A stretch of 35,202 bases of DNA from Rubrivivax sp. (GCA_022842305.1 JALHPY010000030.1:1-35202); one strand, 5' to 3'. Positions 7,985-17,998 are shown, counted from the stretch's first letter. Made by a program: numbers and translations. Notes: generated by a model not told the origin, from the sequence alone.

Positions 7985-8842
7985 ATGCTCGCCTACCGCC
8001 ACGCCTTTCATGCCGGCAACCATGCCGACGTGCTCAAGCACCTCGTGCTGCTGCTGGTGCTGCAGCACATGAACCTCAAGGACAAGGGCTGGCGCTGCGT
8101 GGACACCCACGCCGGCGCCGGCGGCTATTCGCTGCAGGGCGACTACGCCAAGAAGCGCGCCGAGTTCGAGCTGGGCATCGGCCGGCTGTGGGAACACGCC
8201 GATCTGCCCGCGCCGCTGGCCGATCTGGTGGGGCTGGTGCGCAGCTTCAACGGCGGCAAGGGCCTGGTGCAGTACCCGGGCTCGCCGGCCATCGCCCAGG
8301 CGCTGATGCGCCCGCAGGACCAGCTGCGCCTGCACGAGCTGCATCCCACCGATTTCAAGATCCTGGCCTCCTACCTGGGCGACACGCCGGGCGTGGAGGT
8401 CAAGATGAGCGACGGCTTTGCCTCGCTCAAGAGCCACCTGCCGCCGCCCACGCGCCGCGGCGTGGTGCTGATCGACCCGCCCTATGAGATCAAGACCGAC
8501 TACGCGCGCACCCTGGCCGCGCTGCGCGAGGCGCTGGAGCGCTTTCCCGAAGCCGTGGTCATCGTCTGGCTGCCGCAGGTGGCGTTGATCGAGGCCACGC
8601 AGCTGCCGCCGCGCCTGAAGGCCGCGGCCGACAGCGGCGGCAAGAAAGGCTGGCTGCTGGCCCGCCTGACCGTGGCCGAGCCCGACGAGCGCGGCTTCGG
8701 CATGATGGGCAGCAGCGTCTTCGTGGCCAACCCGCCGCACACGCTGCACGGCGCGCTGCAGCCAGTGCTGCCCTTCCTGGCGCGCACGCTGGCGCAGTTC
8801 GACGGCGCCAAGAGCGCGCTGGAGCGTTCGGCGGCGAGCTGA
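7985..8842 (+). CDS. rlmJ: 23S rRNA (adenine(2030)-N6)-methyltransferase
   Basis: Methylates A2030 of 23S rRNA using S-adenosylmethionine. The start at 7985 gives MLAYRHAFHAGNHADVLKH, the signature N-terminus of RlmJ. An upstream in-frame ATG at 7934 would add 17 residues unlike the family and would run into the divergent gene. The SAM-binding region is DTHAGAGGYSL (about 40-50) and the catalytic tetrad-like motif is DPPY (164-167), the aspartate falling at the same number as in E. coli. The length of 285 residues is close to the 280 of E. coli. No Shine-Dalgarno was seen. It is convergent with tgt. Confidence 0.95.
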   Translation: MLAYRHAFHAGNHADVLKHLVLLLVLQHMNLKDKGWRCVDTHAGAGGYSLQGDYAKKRAEFELGIGRLWEHADLPAPLADLVGLVRSFNGGKGLVQYPGSPAIAQALMRPQDQLRLHELHPTDFKILASYLGDTPGVEVKMSDGFASLKSHLPPPTRRGVVLIDPPYEIKTDYARTLAALREALERFPEAVVIVWLPQVALIEATQLPPRLKAAADSGGKKGWLLARLTVAEPDERGFGMMGSSVFVANPPHTLHGALQPVLPFLARTLAQFDGAKSALERSAAS

Positions 8843-8852
8843 GGCGCCGCGT

Positions 8853-8870
8853 GCCGGCCCTCAGGCCGGC
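8853..8870. terminator. Hairpin between convergent rlmJ and tgt
   Basis: GCCGGCC (8853-8859), loop CTCA, GGCCGGC (8864-8870) form a perfect 7-bp stem with a 4-base loop. It spans the tgt stop codon and lies 10 bases past the rlmJ stop. The position suits a shared bidirectional terminator, but there is no T-run on either side. Confidence 0.4.
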
Positions 8871-10006
8871 CCGCGCGCCCGATCAGCGTGAAACTGCGCG
8901 CGCCAGGCGGCAAAGCGGCCTTCGTCCAGCGCCCGGCGCACCTGGCGCATCAGGTCCACGTAGTAATGCAGGTTGTGCAGGCTGGCCAGCATGGGCGCCA
9001 GCATCTCGCCGCAACGCTCCAGGTGGTGCAGGTAGGCGCGGCTGAAACCGCCGGCACAGGCGTGGCAGGCGCAGCCTTCCTCGATGGGGCGCTCGTCGTC
9101 GCGGTGGCGCGCGTTGCGGATCTTCAGGTCGCCGAAGCGCGTGAACAGGTGGCCGTTGCGCGCGTTGCGCGTGGGCATGACGCAGTCGAACATGTCCACG
9201 CCCTGGGCCACGCCCTCGACCAGGTCTTCGGGTGTGCCCACGCCCATCAGGTAACGCGGCTTGTGCACGGGCAGGCGGTGCGGCGTGTGCGCCATGATGC
9301 GCAGCATCTCGTCCTTGGGCTCGCCCACGCTCACGCCGCCGATGGCGTAACCGGGCAGGTCCAGCTCCACCAGGCTGTCCAGGCTGGCCTGGCGCAGGTG
9401 CTCGAACATGCCGCCCTGCACGATGCCGAACAGCGCATTGCGGTTCTCCAGCCGCGCAAACTCGTCGCGGCTGCGGCGCGCCCAGCGCAGGCTCAGCTCC
9501 ATCGAGGCCTGAGCCTCGCGCTCGGTGGTGATGTGGTCGCCGGTCTGGTAGGGCGTGCATTCGTCGAACTGCATGACGATGTCGCTGTCCAGCACGGTCT
9601 GGATCTGCATGCTCACTTCGGGCGTCAGGAACAGGCGGTCGCCGTTCACGGGTGACGCGAACTTCACGCCTTCCTCGCTGATCTTGCGGCCTTTGCCGTC
9701 GGCGCCGCCCAGGCTCCACACCTGGAAGCCGCCGCTGTCGGTGAGCATCGGCCGGCCCCAGCGCTCGAAGCGGTGCAGGCCGCCGAAGCGGCGCACCACG
9801 TCCAGCCCCGGGCGCATCCACAGGTGGAAGGTGTTGGCCAGGATGATCTCGGCGCCCATCGCCTCCAGCGCGCTGGGCAGAACGCCCTTGACCGTGCCGT
9901 AGGTGCCAACCGGCATGAACACCGGGGTCTCGACCACGCCGTGGTTGAGCGTGAGCCGGCCGCGGCGCGCGTGGCCGTCGGTGTGGAGAAGGTCGAAACG
10001 CAGCAT
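8861..10006 (-). CDS. tgt: tRNA-guanine(34) transglycosylase (queuine tRNA-ribosyltransferase)
   Basis: Exchanges guanine-34 for preQ1 in tRNAs with GUN anticodons, the committed step of queuosine synthesis on tRNA. The start at 10006 gives [18 protein letters not shown], aligned with the family. A longer in-frame start at 10048 is less likely. Key residues are D90 in DSGGFQ (general base region), D147 in [17 protein letters not shown] (223-231), the nucleophile aspartate in MFDCVMPTR (about D274), and zinc ligands C312, C314, C317 and H344. Length is 381 residues. queA is on the same strand but separated by two envelope genes, unlike the common queA-tgt pair. Confidence 0.97.
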   Translation of the reverse strand: MLRFDLLHTDGHARRGRLTLNHGVVETPVFMPVGTYGTVKGVLPSALEAMGAEIILANTFHLWMRPGLDVVRRFGGLHRFERWGRPMLTDSGGFQVWSLGGADGKGRKISEEGVKFASPVNGDRLFLTPEVSMQIQTVLDSDIVMQFDECTPYQTGDHITTEREAQASMELSLRWARRSRDEFARLENRNALFGIVQGGMFEHLRQASLDSLVELDLPGYAIGGVSVGEPKDEMLRIMAHTPHRLPVHKPRYLMGVGTPEDLVEGVAQGVDMFDCVMPTRNARNGHLFTRFGDLKIRNARHRDDERPIEEGCACHACAGGFSRAYLHHLERCGEMLAPMLASLHNLHYYVDLMRQVRRALDEGRFAAWRAQFHADRARGPA

Positions 10007-10069
10007 GGGGCGGATTGTCGCCGGCCGAGGCAGGGCACCGGCGGGCACAAACAGGCCCGGCGGAGGCGC

Positions 10070-11215
10070 TCAGAGCGTCGCCTGGAAGCTCAGGCCCAGC
10101 TCGCGCGAGCGCGCGCCGCTGTCCAGCCGGTCGAACCCGGAGCGCAGGGTGAAGCCGCGCCACGCGATCGTCAGGCCCAGCCGCCGTTCGTGCACCCGCC
10201 ATTCGGCGCCCAGCGCCAGCGCGCCCGGCGTGGCCGCCGGACGCTGCCATTGCAGGGCGGGCAGCAGTCCGAAGTCGGGCAGCCGTTCGATCTGCAGCCC
10301 CAGCCGCTGTCCGCCGGACAACACCACGCCGCTGGCGAGCCAGGCGCGCCAGGGCCAGAAGCGCGCGCCACCGTCCTGAGAATCGCGCCCCTGGATCAGC
10401 GGGCGGTAGACCACGAAGCCATCGGCATCCACGCCCAGCGTGTCGGTGTCCAGGCTCTGTTGCTGCCGCGGCAGGCCGCGCCAGCGCAACCAGCCGCCGT
10501 CACGCAGGCCGAACTCGGCCCAGGTGCGCGTGCCCTCCCACGCCAGCCCGGCAGCCAGCAGCAGCGCAGCGCCGCGCGCCGCAAAGGCGTCCTGGTAGGG
10601 GAGCGCCAGCCGGCTGTTGCGCTCGTCGGAGCGCAGCCCGAAGGCATACACCCCGGCAGCGGCGCCGTACTGCGCACCGCCGTCGATGCGGCGTTCATGC
10701 CAGCGTTGCAGTTGCAGGGCCTGGAATTCGGCGCTGAAGCGCCAGCCGCCGCCCAGGCCCTGCGTGCGGCCGACCGCCAGGCCCGCGCCGGTAAACGAGC
10801 GCAGTTGCAGGGCCACCGGCCAGTCGCGGGCGCCGGCCGGGGGGACGCCGTGCGCAAGCTGCCCGGCCAGCTCGAGCGCCGCCTGGCCCGCCACCAGCGT
10901 GCCGTAGCTCCGGGCCAGCAGCGCCAGGCTCCAGGCGCCGCGCTGGCGCGTCAGGCGCAATTCGTCGTCGACATAGGCCAGGTTGCGGCCCGGCCGCGGT
11001 GTCAGCAGCCGGGCGTCGTCCGCGCCGCTCAGGGCCAACGGCAGGGCGTCGTTGTGGTGGCTGGAGCGCGCGCTCAACACCCAGTCGGCCCAGCCGTCGC
11101 CAGACACGGCAGAGCCCGCCACGCGGGCGGGCTCCTCCTGGGCCATCAGGGGCGCCGCCCCCGCCGTTGCGACAGCCAGCGCAGCGGCGGCGGCCCGCGC
11201 CGCAAGCTTCGTCAC
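10070..11215 (-). CDS. Exported beta-rich protein, probable outer-membrane barrel (unknown function)
   Basis: Not recognised at family level. The GTG at 11215 is chosen because it gives a clear signal peptide (VTKLAARAAAAALAVATAG, with likely cleavage after PLMA before QEEP). It also shares the bases GTGA with the stop of the upstream lipoprotein gene, a classic coupled arrangement. The mature part (about 355 residues) is rich in alternating hydrophobic/polar strands with many Arg, Trp and Tyr at regular spacing, such as WRFSAEFQALQLQRW and RLGLTIAWRGFTLRSGF. This pattern suggests a transmembrane beta-barrel. The C-terminus ends FQATL rather than in an aromatic residue, a mild point against. 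Coupling to the lipoprotein suggests the two products act together in the envelope. Confidence 0.7.
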   Translation of the reverse strand: MTKLAARAAAAALAVATAGAAPLMAQEEPARVAGSAVSGDGWADWVLSARSSHHNDALPLALSGADDARLLTPRPGRNLAYVDDELRLTRQRGAWSLALLARSYGTLVAGQAALELAGQLAHGVPPAGARDWPVALQLRSFTGAGLAVGRTQGLGGGWRFSAEFQALQLQRWHERRIDGGAQYGAAAGVYAFGLRSDERNSRLALPYQDAFAARGAALLLAAGLAWEGTRTWAEFGLRDGGWLRWRGLPRQQQSLDTDTLGVDADGFVVYRPLIQGRDSQDGGARFWPWRAWLASGVVLSGGQRLGLQIERLPDFGLLPALQWQRPAATPGALALGAEWRVHERRLGLTIAWRGFTLRSGFDRLDSGARSRELGLSFQATL

Positions 11216-13659
11216 AGGCCGATGTCGAGCGACATGCTGGTGCGGTCCTTGAAGGTGATGAGCCGCCGATCGACGTCCAGCGTGCCGATCTCGACGCTGC
11301 CGTTCATGAGCTTGACGGCCGAAGCACCATCGACCCATTCCATCGACAGGTTGGCCGTGGCTTCGGTCAGCCTGAAGCGGTTGAGCTCGCCCGTCAGCGG
11401 ATCGGGCGAGGCGGTGATGTCGATCACCGTGCGCGGGCTGCCGCCGATCACGCTGCTGTACTGCAGCGTGGCGCTCTGGGCGTTGCCGCCGTGGCTGTTG
11501 GTCTGCACCACCGCCCCGAAGGCAAGCCTCAGCAGCGGGCGGCCAGGGGCGGTCACCGTGCCGACGAGGCTGACGTTCTGGGTGTAGCGGTTGCTGGCGT
11601 CGGCCAGCCGCGTGGCATCGAAGTTGGCGTAGCCGGTGGCCTGGACGGTGAAGCTGAGGGTCAGGAAGTCGGTCGCGGTCGCGCCGTCGAGGGTGCTGAA
11701 AATGCCCGTGAAGCTGATCTTGGTGGGCATCGAGACCGTGCGCGACTTGTCCCAGGCCACGTCCGAGGCCGAGAGGATGCCTTCGAAGCGGGCGCCCGGC
11801 GTGCCGAACAGCAAGTCGAGCGCGAACGACCCGAATTCGAAGCCGCTGAGACCGGGCAGCGCGCTGGGTGCGTCGGGCGCGACGGCGTTGCCGCGGCTGT
11901 CGAAACCGACCGGGATGGTGGTGATCTGGCCGCTCTTGAGCTGCAGGCTGGCCAGCGTCACGCCGGCCGCGTCCTTGGCGTCGAAGCTGCCGGTCAGCGT
12001 CATCGAGGTGAAGGCGCCGGTGGCCGCGTCAGTGGCCGTGGTGGCCTTCAGCGCCATGCCGTGGCGGTCGTTGGCGAGCCGGTAGCTGCCGCCTGCGAAG
12101 CCGTCCTGGTCGAAGGCCGCGGGCAGGTCGCCCGTCAGGTCGAGCCCGGTGATCTCGCCGTTGACGAGGGTCGGGATGATCCTGCCGGTGAACACACGCC
12201 CGGCGCCTGCCGCGTCGAGTTGCAGGTTGTTGTTGACGATGCGGGCACAGGTCGGAAGGCAATTGTCGACGGTCTCGCGGGCCCGCCCTTCCCATGCAAA
12301 GCTGCCGTCGGCGTTGGGCGTGAGCAGGAAGCCGTGGCGATAGTAGGTGTTGCGCGCGCCACCGGTGATGATCGTCTGGCGGGCGTAGGAATAGGCGCTG
12401 CAGCCCACGAAGTTGGCGTTGGCCGGTGCGGTGGCCTGCACGGTGGTCGCGGCGTCCTGGTACAGCGCACAGGCGCGGGCGCCGAGCGAGAAGAAGGCCT
12501 GCGGCGCGTTGCTCGGCACGCGGCCGCGCGCGCTGGTCCGGGTGAGCTGCGGTGCGCCGGCCTTGAAGTCGCGGTGCAACTGCGCCCCCATCGTCAGCAC
12601 TTCGGAGTCGGCGAGCAGGGTGTCCACCGGCTGTTCGAGCTTGGGGAACTCGCCGCTGAACTTGAAGGCCTGCGCGTTGGCCGCGCCGGTGGCGATGGCG
12701 CTGATGCCGCCGCCGCTGAACAGGGTCTTCCAGTCTGTGGCCATGTCGGTGAACAGTTTGCGGGCGGCCGCGATCGCCGTCAGCGTGCTCACCGGGGCGG
12801 CCTCGCAGTCCGTGGTGCAGGCCAGGTTGCTCTGCAATGCGGTCAGCGTTGCCGCGCTGACCGAGCCCTTGAGGCTGTCATCGGCCAGCACCTGGGTGAT
12901 GGCGTCGCTGAGCTCCTCGGCGGCGTCATGGCCTTCGACACTGCCCAGCCTGATCGAATCCTTGCTCGCCGAGTCGCGCAGCGCGCGCACCACGCACTGG
13001 GTCTTCTCGCCAGCCGTGGGCGCAGTGGCGCAGCCCAAGCTGCCGTCGCTGGCCAGCTTGGACACCGCCGCCAGCATCACCGCCAGCTTCTTCTCGTCCT
13101 CGCTTTCCGCGGCCGTGGTCGACTTGGCCAGCACCGCCCTGGGATCGAAGCCCAGCAGTTGCATCACGGTGGATTCGGCCTGCCTGGCGTTGGCGGCGCT
13201 GATGCCACCCTCGGCCTTCTCGGCCGCCGCCACGGCCAGCTCACTGAAGGGCGTGACGGTGGCGGTGGTGGCCAGGGTGCCGGCACTGGCCGGAATCAGC
13301 AGCGCGCGCATCTGGAAGCCGACGGGCAGGGCCTGCGCCACACCGCTGACTTCGTCGAGGTGGGTGGTGCCAGCCTTGGCCTTGACGATGACCACGTAGG
13401 GCTGGTCCTTGCTGCCGTCGAAGCTGATGGTGTAGCTGCCGTCAGCGCCCGTCTCGGCCGTGGCCAGGGCGCTGGCGCCAGGCTTGCCGTCGGCGCCGAT
13501 GGCGTAGACGCCGACGTCGGCCCTCGCCATCGGCCCCTTGACGGCCGCACCGCTGAGCGTGACCTTGACGCCCGAGGGTTCTGGTGGACTGCCACCCCCG
13601 CCGTCACAACCGGCGATCAGGCCGACGGCCGCCAACACCGAGAACAGACTGCTTCGCAT
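11212..13659 (-). CDS. Large lipoprotein of unknown function
   Basis: An 815-residue predicted lipoprotein. The ATG at 13659 follows a G-run (GGGGG) six to ten bases upstream and yields a compact lipoprotein signal, MRSSLFSVLAAVGLIAGC, with the lipidated cysteine at 18. The in-frame ATG at 13671 adds four residues and cannot be excluded. After a glycine-rich linker there is a carboxypeptidase-regulatory-like beta domain (GAAVKGPMARADVGVYA and TGADGSYTISF), common at the start of surface lipoproteins. The middle is helical, and the C-terminal half is beta-rich with repeated short strands. Several cysteine pairs (for example NCLPTC) could form disulphides. Its stop overlaps the GTG start of the next gene. 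Function unknown. Confidence 0.75.
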   Translation of the reverse strand: MRSSLFSVLAAVGLIAGCDGGGGSPPEPSGVKVTLSGAAVKGPMARADVGVYAIGADGKPGASALATAETGADGSYTISFDGSKDQPYVVIVKAKAGTTHLDEVSGVAQALPVGFQMRALLIPASAGTLATTATVTPFSELAVAAAEKAEGGISAANARQAESTVMQLLGFDPRAVLAKSTTAAESEDEKKLAVMLAAVSKLASDGSLGCATAPTAGEKTQCVVRALRDSASKDSIRLGSVEGHDAAEELSDAITQVLADDSLKGSVSAATLTALQSNLACTTDCEAAPVSTLTAIAAARKLFTDMATDWKTLFSGGGISAIATGAANAQAFKFSGEFPKLEQPVDTLLADSEVLTMGAQLHRDFKAGAPQLTRTSARGRVPSNAPQAFFSLGARACALYQDAATTVQATAPANANFVGCSAYSYARQTIITGGARNTYYRHGFLLTPNADGSFAWEGRARETVDNCLPTCARIVNNNLQLDAAGAGRVFTGRIIPTLVNGEITGLDLTGDLPAAFDQDGFAGGSYRLANDRHGMALKATTATDAATGAFTSMTLTGSFDAKDAAGVTLASLQLKSGQITTIPVGFDSRGNAVAPDAPSALPGLSGFEFGSFALDLLFGTPGARFEGILSASDVAWDKSRTVSMPTKISFTGIFSTLDGATATDFLTLSFTVQATGYANFDATRLADASNRYTQNVSLVGTVTAPGRPLLRLAFGAVVQTNSHGGNAQSATLQYSSVIGGSPRTVIDITASPDPLTGELNRFRLTEATANLSMEWVDGASAVKLMNGSVEIGTLDVDRRLITFKDRTSMSLDIGL

Positions 13660-13727
13660 GCTGACCCCCATGAGGAAAAGCCCGCCCCTGCGAAGAGACC
13701 TTCACGCTGACCACGGCTCGGAGCGAG

Positions 13728-13755
13728 CAAATAGTCGCGATATCAGTGTGGTCAA
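13728..13755 (-). promoter_or_regulatory. Candidate promoter of the lipoprotein/envelope-protein pair
   Basis: Read leftward, TTGACC (reverse of 13750-13755) and TATTTG (reverse of 13728-13733) are 16 bases apart in an unusually AT-rich patch. The predicted transcription start is near 13721, some 60 bases before the lipoprotein start. The -35 is good and the -10 weak. Confidence 0.35.
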
Positions 13756-13813
13756 ATTTTAGGTCGGAGGGCGCAGCTTTTCGCGGAAATACCCAAGGTA
13801 CCCCTAGTCTGCG

Positions 13814-13830
13814 GGGCCGCGTTGCGGCCC
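13814..13830 (-). terminator. Hairpin after queA
   Basis: GGGCCGC (13814-13820), loop GTT, GCGGCCC (13824-13830) form a 7-bp all-GC stem with a 3-base loop, starting about 8 bases past the queA stop. No T-run follows. It could separate queA transcription from the envelope genes that follow on the same strand. Confidence 0.4.
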
Positions 13831-13837
13831 GGCGCGC

Positions 13838-14902
13838 CTACCCCGCCCTGGCGAGCAGCATGGCGTCGCCGTAGCTGAAGAAGCGGTAGCGTGACTCCAC
13901 CGCGTGGCGGTACAGCGCGCGCACGTGCTCGTGGCCGGCGAAGGCACTGACCAGCATCAGCAACGTGCTGCGCGGCAGGTGGAAGTTGGTGATCAGCAGG
14001 TCGACCACGCGGAAGCCGAAGCCGGGCGTGATGAAGATGTCGGTCTCGCCGCTGCAGGCCTGCAAGCTGCCGCCAACACCACCCCTGATGGCCGCCGATT
14101 CGAGCGCGCGCACGGTGGTGGTGCCGGCGGCGACGATGCGCCCACCGGCGGCGCGCGTGGCGGCGATGGCGGCCACGGTCTGCTGGCTGACCTCGAACCA
14201 CTCGCTGTGCATGCGGTGCTCGGCGATGCTGGCCGCGCGCACCGGCTGGAAGGTGCCGGCGCCCACGTGCAGCGTCACCGCGACCCGGCCCACGCCGCGC
14301 TGCTGCAAGGCCTGCAGCAGGGCTTCGTCGAAGTGCAGCGACGCGGTGGGCGCGGCCACGGCGCCGGGGCGCTGGGCAAACACCGTTTGATAGCGCGCCT
14401 CGTCGTCGGCGCCATCGGCGTGGGTGATGTAGGGCGGCAAGGGCACATGGCCGTGGCGCTGCAGCAGCAGCAGCGGGTCGGCCGGGAAGCGCAGGTGGAA
14501 CAGCGCGTCCTCGGGGCCGGCGCGGCCCAGCACTTCGGCGTCGAAGGCGTCCTCGAAGCGGATGGTGGAACCGGCGCGCGGCGACTTGCTGGCGCGCAGA
14601 TGGGCCAGGGCCTCGTTGCCGGGCAGGATGCGTTCGACCAGGGCCTCGACCGCGCCGCCGGTGGGCTTTTCGCCGCGCAGCCGCGCCTTGATCACGCGCG
14701 TGTCGTTGCACACCAGCAGGTCGCCGGGCTGCAGCAGGGCGGGCAGGTCACGGAACAGGCGGTCCACCGGCAGGCTGCCGCTGCCATCCAGCAGGCGCGA
14801 GCCGCTGCGCTGCGGCGCCGGGTGCTGGGCGATGAGTTCGGGCGGCAGTTCGAAGTCGAAGTCCTCGATGCCGTAGGTGCGCGGGGGCGGTTGGGTTTTC
14901 AT
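13838..14902 (-). CDS. queA: S-adenosylmethionine:tRNA ribosyltransferase-isomerase
   Basis: Transfers and isomerises the ribosyl group of S-adenosylmethionine onto preQ1-tRNA to give epoxyqueuosine, the step after Tgt. It is 354 residues, matching the family. Diagnostic stretches are [15 protein letters not shown] at the start, [14 protein letters not shown] (about 63-76), [73 protein letters not shown] and [17 protein letters not shown]. The ATG at 14902 is 47 bp from the divergent recG start, so the two promoters must share this short gap. Downstream on the same strand come a lipoprotein and an envelope protein, then tgt. Confidence 0.97.
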   Translation of the reverse strand: MKTQPPPRTYGIEDFDFELPPELIAQHPAPQRSGSRLLDGSGSLPVDRLFRDLPALLQPGDLLVCNDTRVIKARLRGEKPTGGAVEALVERILPGNEALAHLRASKSPRAGSTIRFEDAFDAEVLGRAGPEDALFHLRFPADPLLLLQRHGHVPLPPYITHADGADDEARYQTVFAQRPGAVAAPTASLHFDEALLQALQQRGVGRVAVTLHVGAGTFQPVRAASIAEHRMHSEWFEVSQQTVAAIAATRAAGGRIVAAGTTTVRALESAAIRGGVGGSLQACSGETDIFITPGFGFRVVDLLITNFHLPRSTLLMLVSAFAGHEHVRALYRHAVESRYRFFSYGDAMLLARAG

Positions 14903-14949
14903 GCGACAGGCTTGACCGGCCTGGAAGCTGCAGACCCCAAAATTGTTCC

Positions 14950-17019
14950 ATGCCCATGCCCGCGGCGCCCGACGACCCGCCCAAGACCCCGCCCACTAAG
15001 CTTTCGGCCCCGGCGCGCGCGTTGCGCAAGCTGGGGCTGGCGCGCGCCATCGACCTGGCGCTGCACCTGCCCATGCGCTATGAGGACGAGACGCGGCTCG
15101 TGCCCATCGCCAGCCTGCGCGAGGGCGACACCGCGCAGGTGCAGGGCGTCGTGCGCGACAGCCGCATCGAAACCCGCACGCGGCGCCAGCTGGTGGTGCG
15201 CGTGGCCGACGACAGCGGCGAGCTGGTGCTGCGCCTGTTGCACTTCTATCCCACGCACCAGAAGACCCTGGCCGTGGGCCAGTGCGTGCGCGTGCGCGGC
15301 GAGGTGCGCGGCGGCTTCCTGGGCCGCGAGATGGTGCACCCCGAGTTCCGCGCCGTGGCCCCCGACGCGCCGCTGCCGCAGGCGCTGACGCCCGTGTACC
15401 CCAGCAGCGCGGCGCTGCCTCAGGCCTATCTGCGCAAGGCCGTGGCCTCGGGCCTGGCGCGCGCGCCGCTGGACGAGATTTTGCCGCCGGCCGCGCTGCC
15501 GCCCGGCCTGCCCCCGCTGCGCCAGGCCCTGCAACTGCTGCACCAGCCGCCGCCGGGCACGCCGCTGGAGACTATCGAGGACCACAGCCACCCGGCCTGG
15601 CAGCGTCTCAAGTTCGAGGAGTTGCTGGCCCAGCAGCTGTCGCAGGGCCAGGCGCAGGCGGCGCGGGCCCAGCTGCGCGCGCCGATGCTGGCCCAGCGCA
15701 CCGATGGCCTGGCCGCCAAACTGCTGGCCGCGCTGCCCTTCGCACTGACCGGCGCGCAGCAGCGCGTGGTGGCCGAGATCGCCGCCGACCTGGCCCTGCC
15801 CCAGCCCATGCACCGGCTGCTGCAGGGCGACGTGGGTTCGGGCAAGACGGTGGTGGCGGCGCTGGCCGCCGCCGCGGCCATGGACGCCGGCTGGCAGTGC
15901 GCGCTGATGGCACCCACCGAGATCCTGGCCGAGCAGCACTTCCGCAAGCTGGTGGGCTGGCTGGCGCCGCTGGGCATCCGCACCGCCTGGCTCAGCGGCA
16001 GCCGCAAGGGCAAGGCCCGGCAGAAGATGGTGGAGCAGGTGGCCAGCGGCGAGGCGCTGCTGGTGGTGGGCACGCACGCGGTCATCCAGCAGGACGTGGC
16101 CTTTGCCCGGCTGGGTCTGGCGGTGGTGGACGAGCAGCACCGCTTCGGCGTGGCCCAGCGGCTGGCGCTGCGCCACAAGCTGGAGGAACAGCTGCTCGAG
16201 CCGCACCTGCTGATGATGAGCGCCACCCCCATCCCGCGCACCCTGGCCATGAGCTACTTCGCCGACCTGGCCGTCAGCACCCTGGACGAGCTGCCGCCCG
16301 GGCGCACGCCGGTGCTGACCAAGGTGTTTGCCGACGACCGCCGTGCGCAGGTGGTGGCGCGCATCCGCGACGAGGTGGCGCAGGGCCGTCAGGTCTACTG
16401 GGTCTGCCCGCTGGTGGAAGAGAGCGAACATCTGGACCTGCAGAACGCCACCGCCACCCACGCCGAGCTGTCCGCGGCGCTGCCGGGTGCGAGTGTGGGC
16501 CTGCTGCACGGACGCATGAAGGCGGCCGACAAGGCCGCGGTGATGGCGCAGTTCACGGCCGGCACGCTGCAGCTGCTGGTGGCCACCACGGTGATCGAGG
16601 TGGGCGTGGACGTGCCCAACGCCAGCCTGATGGTGGTGGAGCACGCCGAGCGCTTCGGCCTGGCGCAGCTGCACCAGCTGCGCGGGCGCGTGGGCCGCGG
16701 CGCCACCGCCAGCGTGTGCGTGCTGCTGTACACCGGGCCGCTGTCGGCCACCGGCAAGGCGCGGCTGCGCAGCATGGCCGAGACGAACGACGGCTTCGAG
16801 ATCGCGCGCCGCGACCTCGAGATCCGCGGCCCGGGCGAGTTCATGGGGGCGCGCCAGAGTGGCGACGCGCTGCTGCGCTTTGCCGACCTGGCGGCCGACG
16901 GCGCGCTGCTGCTGCGCGCGCGCCAGGTGGCGCCGCGCCTGCTGCGCGAGCAGCCGCAGACAGCCGCCGCGCAGGTGGAACGCTGGCTGGCGGGCAGGGC
17001 GGAATACCTCAAGGCCTGA
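14950..17019 (+). CDS. recG: ATP-dependent DNA helicase RecG
   Basis: Branch-migration helicase that regresses stalled replication forks and processes Holliday junctions and R-loops. The N-terminal wedge/OB region covers about residues 20-150. Helicase motifs follow in order: motif I GDVGSGKT (293-300), [10 protein letters not shown] (321-330), DEQH box (394-397), motif [11 protein letters not shown] (424-431), [21 protein letters not shown], and motif [14 protein letters not shown]. The C-terminal RecG-specific [18 protein letters not shown] is intact. The length of 689 residues is typical. A second ATG at 14956 is an alternative start. It is followed after 26 bp by oxyR, a pairing also seen (in either order) in other proteobacteria. 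Confidence 0.97.
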   Translation: MPMPAAPDDPPKTPPTKLSAPARALRKLGLARAIDLALHLPMRYEDETRLVPIASLREGDTAQVQGVVRDSRIETRTRRQLVVRVADDSGELVLRLLHFYPTHQKTLAVGQCVRVRGEVRGGFLGREMVHPEFRAVAPDAPLPQALTPVYPSSAALPQAYLRKAVASGLARAPLDEILPPAALPPGLPPLRQALQLLHQPPPGTPLETIEDHSHPAWQRLKFEELLAQQLSQGQAQAARAQLRAPMLAQRTDGLAAKLLAALPFALTGAQQRVVAEIAADLALPQPMHRLLQGDVGSGKTVVAALAAAAAMDAGWQCALMAPTEILAEQHFRKLVGWLAPLGIRTAWLSGSRKGKARQKMVEQVASGEALLVVGTHAVIQQDVAFARLGLAVVDEQHRFGVAQRLALRHKLEEQLLEPHLLMMSATPIPRTLAMSYFADLAVSTLDELPPGRTPVLTKVFADDRRAQVVARIRDEVAQGRQVYWVCPLVEESEHLDLQNATATHAELSAALPGASVGLLHGRMKAADKAAVMAQFTAGTLQLLVATTVIEVGVDVPNASLMVVEHAERFGLAQLHQLRGRVGRGATASVCVLLYTGPLSATGKARLRSMAETNDGFEIARRDLEIRGPGEFMGARQSGDALLRFADLAADGALLLRARQVAPRLLREQPQTAAAQVERWLAGRAEYLKA

Positions 17020-17045
17020 GCGCCGACTTTGGCCACAATGGCGGC

Positions 17046-17981
17046 ATGACCCTCACCGAGCTCAAGTACATCGTGGCCGTGGCGCGCGAACGGCACTTCG
17101 GCCGCGCGGCCGAGGCCTGCTTCGTCTCGCAGCCCACGCTGAGCGTGGCAGTGAAGAAGCTCGAGGAAGAGCTGGACGTCAAGCTGTTCGAGCGCGGCGC
17201 CAGCGAGGTGAGCGTCACGCCGCTGGGTGAGCAGATCGTGCGCCAGGCGCAGCAGGTCATCGAGCAGGCGGCCACCATCAAGGAAATCGCCAAGCTCGGC
17301 AAGGACCCGGTGAGCGGCCCGCTGCGCCTGGGCGTGATCTACACCATCGGCCCCTACCTGCTGCCCGATCTGGTGCGCCAGGCCATCGAGCTGGTGCCGC
17401 AGATGCCGCTGATGCTGCAGGAGAACTTCACCGTCAAGCTGCTGGAGCTGCTGCGCCTGGGCGAGCTGGACTGCGCGATCCTGGCCGAGCCCTTCCCCGA
17501 CACCGGGCTGGCGGTGGCGCCGCTGTACGACGAGCCCATGGTCGCGGCCGTGCCCAAGGCGCACCCGCTGGCGCGGCGCAAGACCATCAGCGCCGAGGAG
17601 CTGAAGGACGAGACCATGCTGCTGCTGGGCACCGGCCACTGCTTCCGCGACCACGTGCTCGAGGTCTGCCCCGAGTACGCACGCTTCGCCAACCCCGGTT
17701 CCGGGCTGGGCAGCGGCATCCGCAAGAGCTTCGAGGGCAGCAGCCTGGAAACCATCAAGTACATGGTGGCCTCGGGCATGGGCGTCACCGTCGTGCCCTG
17801 CCTGAGCGTGCCCCACGACTTGCAGCCGCACATCCGCTACGTCAAGTTCAGCGCCCCGGTGCCCACGCGCCGCGTGGTGCTGGCCTGGCGCCGCAGCTTC
17901 CCGCGCTACGAGGCCATTGCCGCGCTACGCAACGCCATCTACGCCTGCGAACTGCCGGGCGTGAAGCGTCTTACCGCTTGA
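17046..17981 (+). CDS. oxyR: Hydrogen-peroxide-sensing LysR-type regulator OxyR
   Basis: Transcription factor that activates peroxide-defence genes when oxidised. The N-terminal winged helix-turn-helix (residues 1-60) contains MTLTELKYIVAVARERHFGR and SQPTLSVAVKKLEEEL. The redox pair is present at exactly the E. coli positions, C199 in GTGHCFRD and C208 in LEVC, so disulphide switching is expected. The C-terminal effector fold ends normally at 311 residues. It lies 26 bp after recG and is probably co-transcribed with it. Its TGA stop overlaps a TTG codon of the next frame. No katG or ahpC gene is in the window. Confidence 0.95.
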   Translation: MTLTELKYIVAVARERHFGRAAEACFVSQPTLSVAVKKLEEELDVKLFERGASEVSVTPLGEQIVRQAQQVIEQAATIKEIAKLGKDPVSGPLRLGVIYTIGPYLLPDLVRQAIELVPQMPLMLQENFTVKLLELLRLGELDCAILAEPFPDTGLAVAPLYDEPMVAAVPKAHPLARRKTISAEELKDETMLLLGTGHCFRDHVLEVCPEYARFANPGSGLGSGIRKSFEGSSLETIKYMVASGMGVTVVPCLSVPHDLQPHIRYVKFSAPVPTRRVVLAWRRSFPRYEAIAALRNAIYACELPGVKRLTA

Positions 17982-17998
17982 CTCCCGGGAACCCCAAC

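Noticed and set aside
8883-10250. 455-codon minus-strand frame overlapping tgt
   Set aside because: Out of frame with tgt, which is unmistakable; the translation is Arg/Ala/Pro-rich shadow sequence.
10999-13710. 903-codon open frame on the plus strand
   Set aside because: Antisense to the lipoprotein gene, of Arg/Gly/Ala-rich composition and without any start region; the minus-strand gene has a lipobox and a coupled partner.
15282-17045. Long N-terminal extension in frame with oxyR
   Set aside because: The frame is open only because of GC bias inside recG; OxyR homology begins exactly at the ATG at 17046 and both redox cysteines then fall at 199 and 208.
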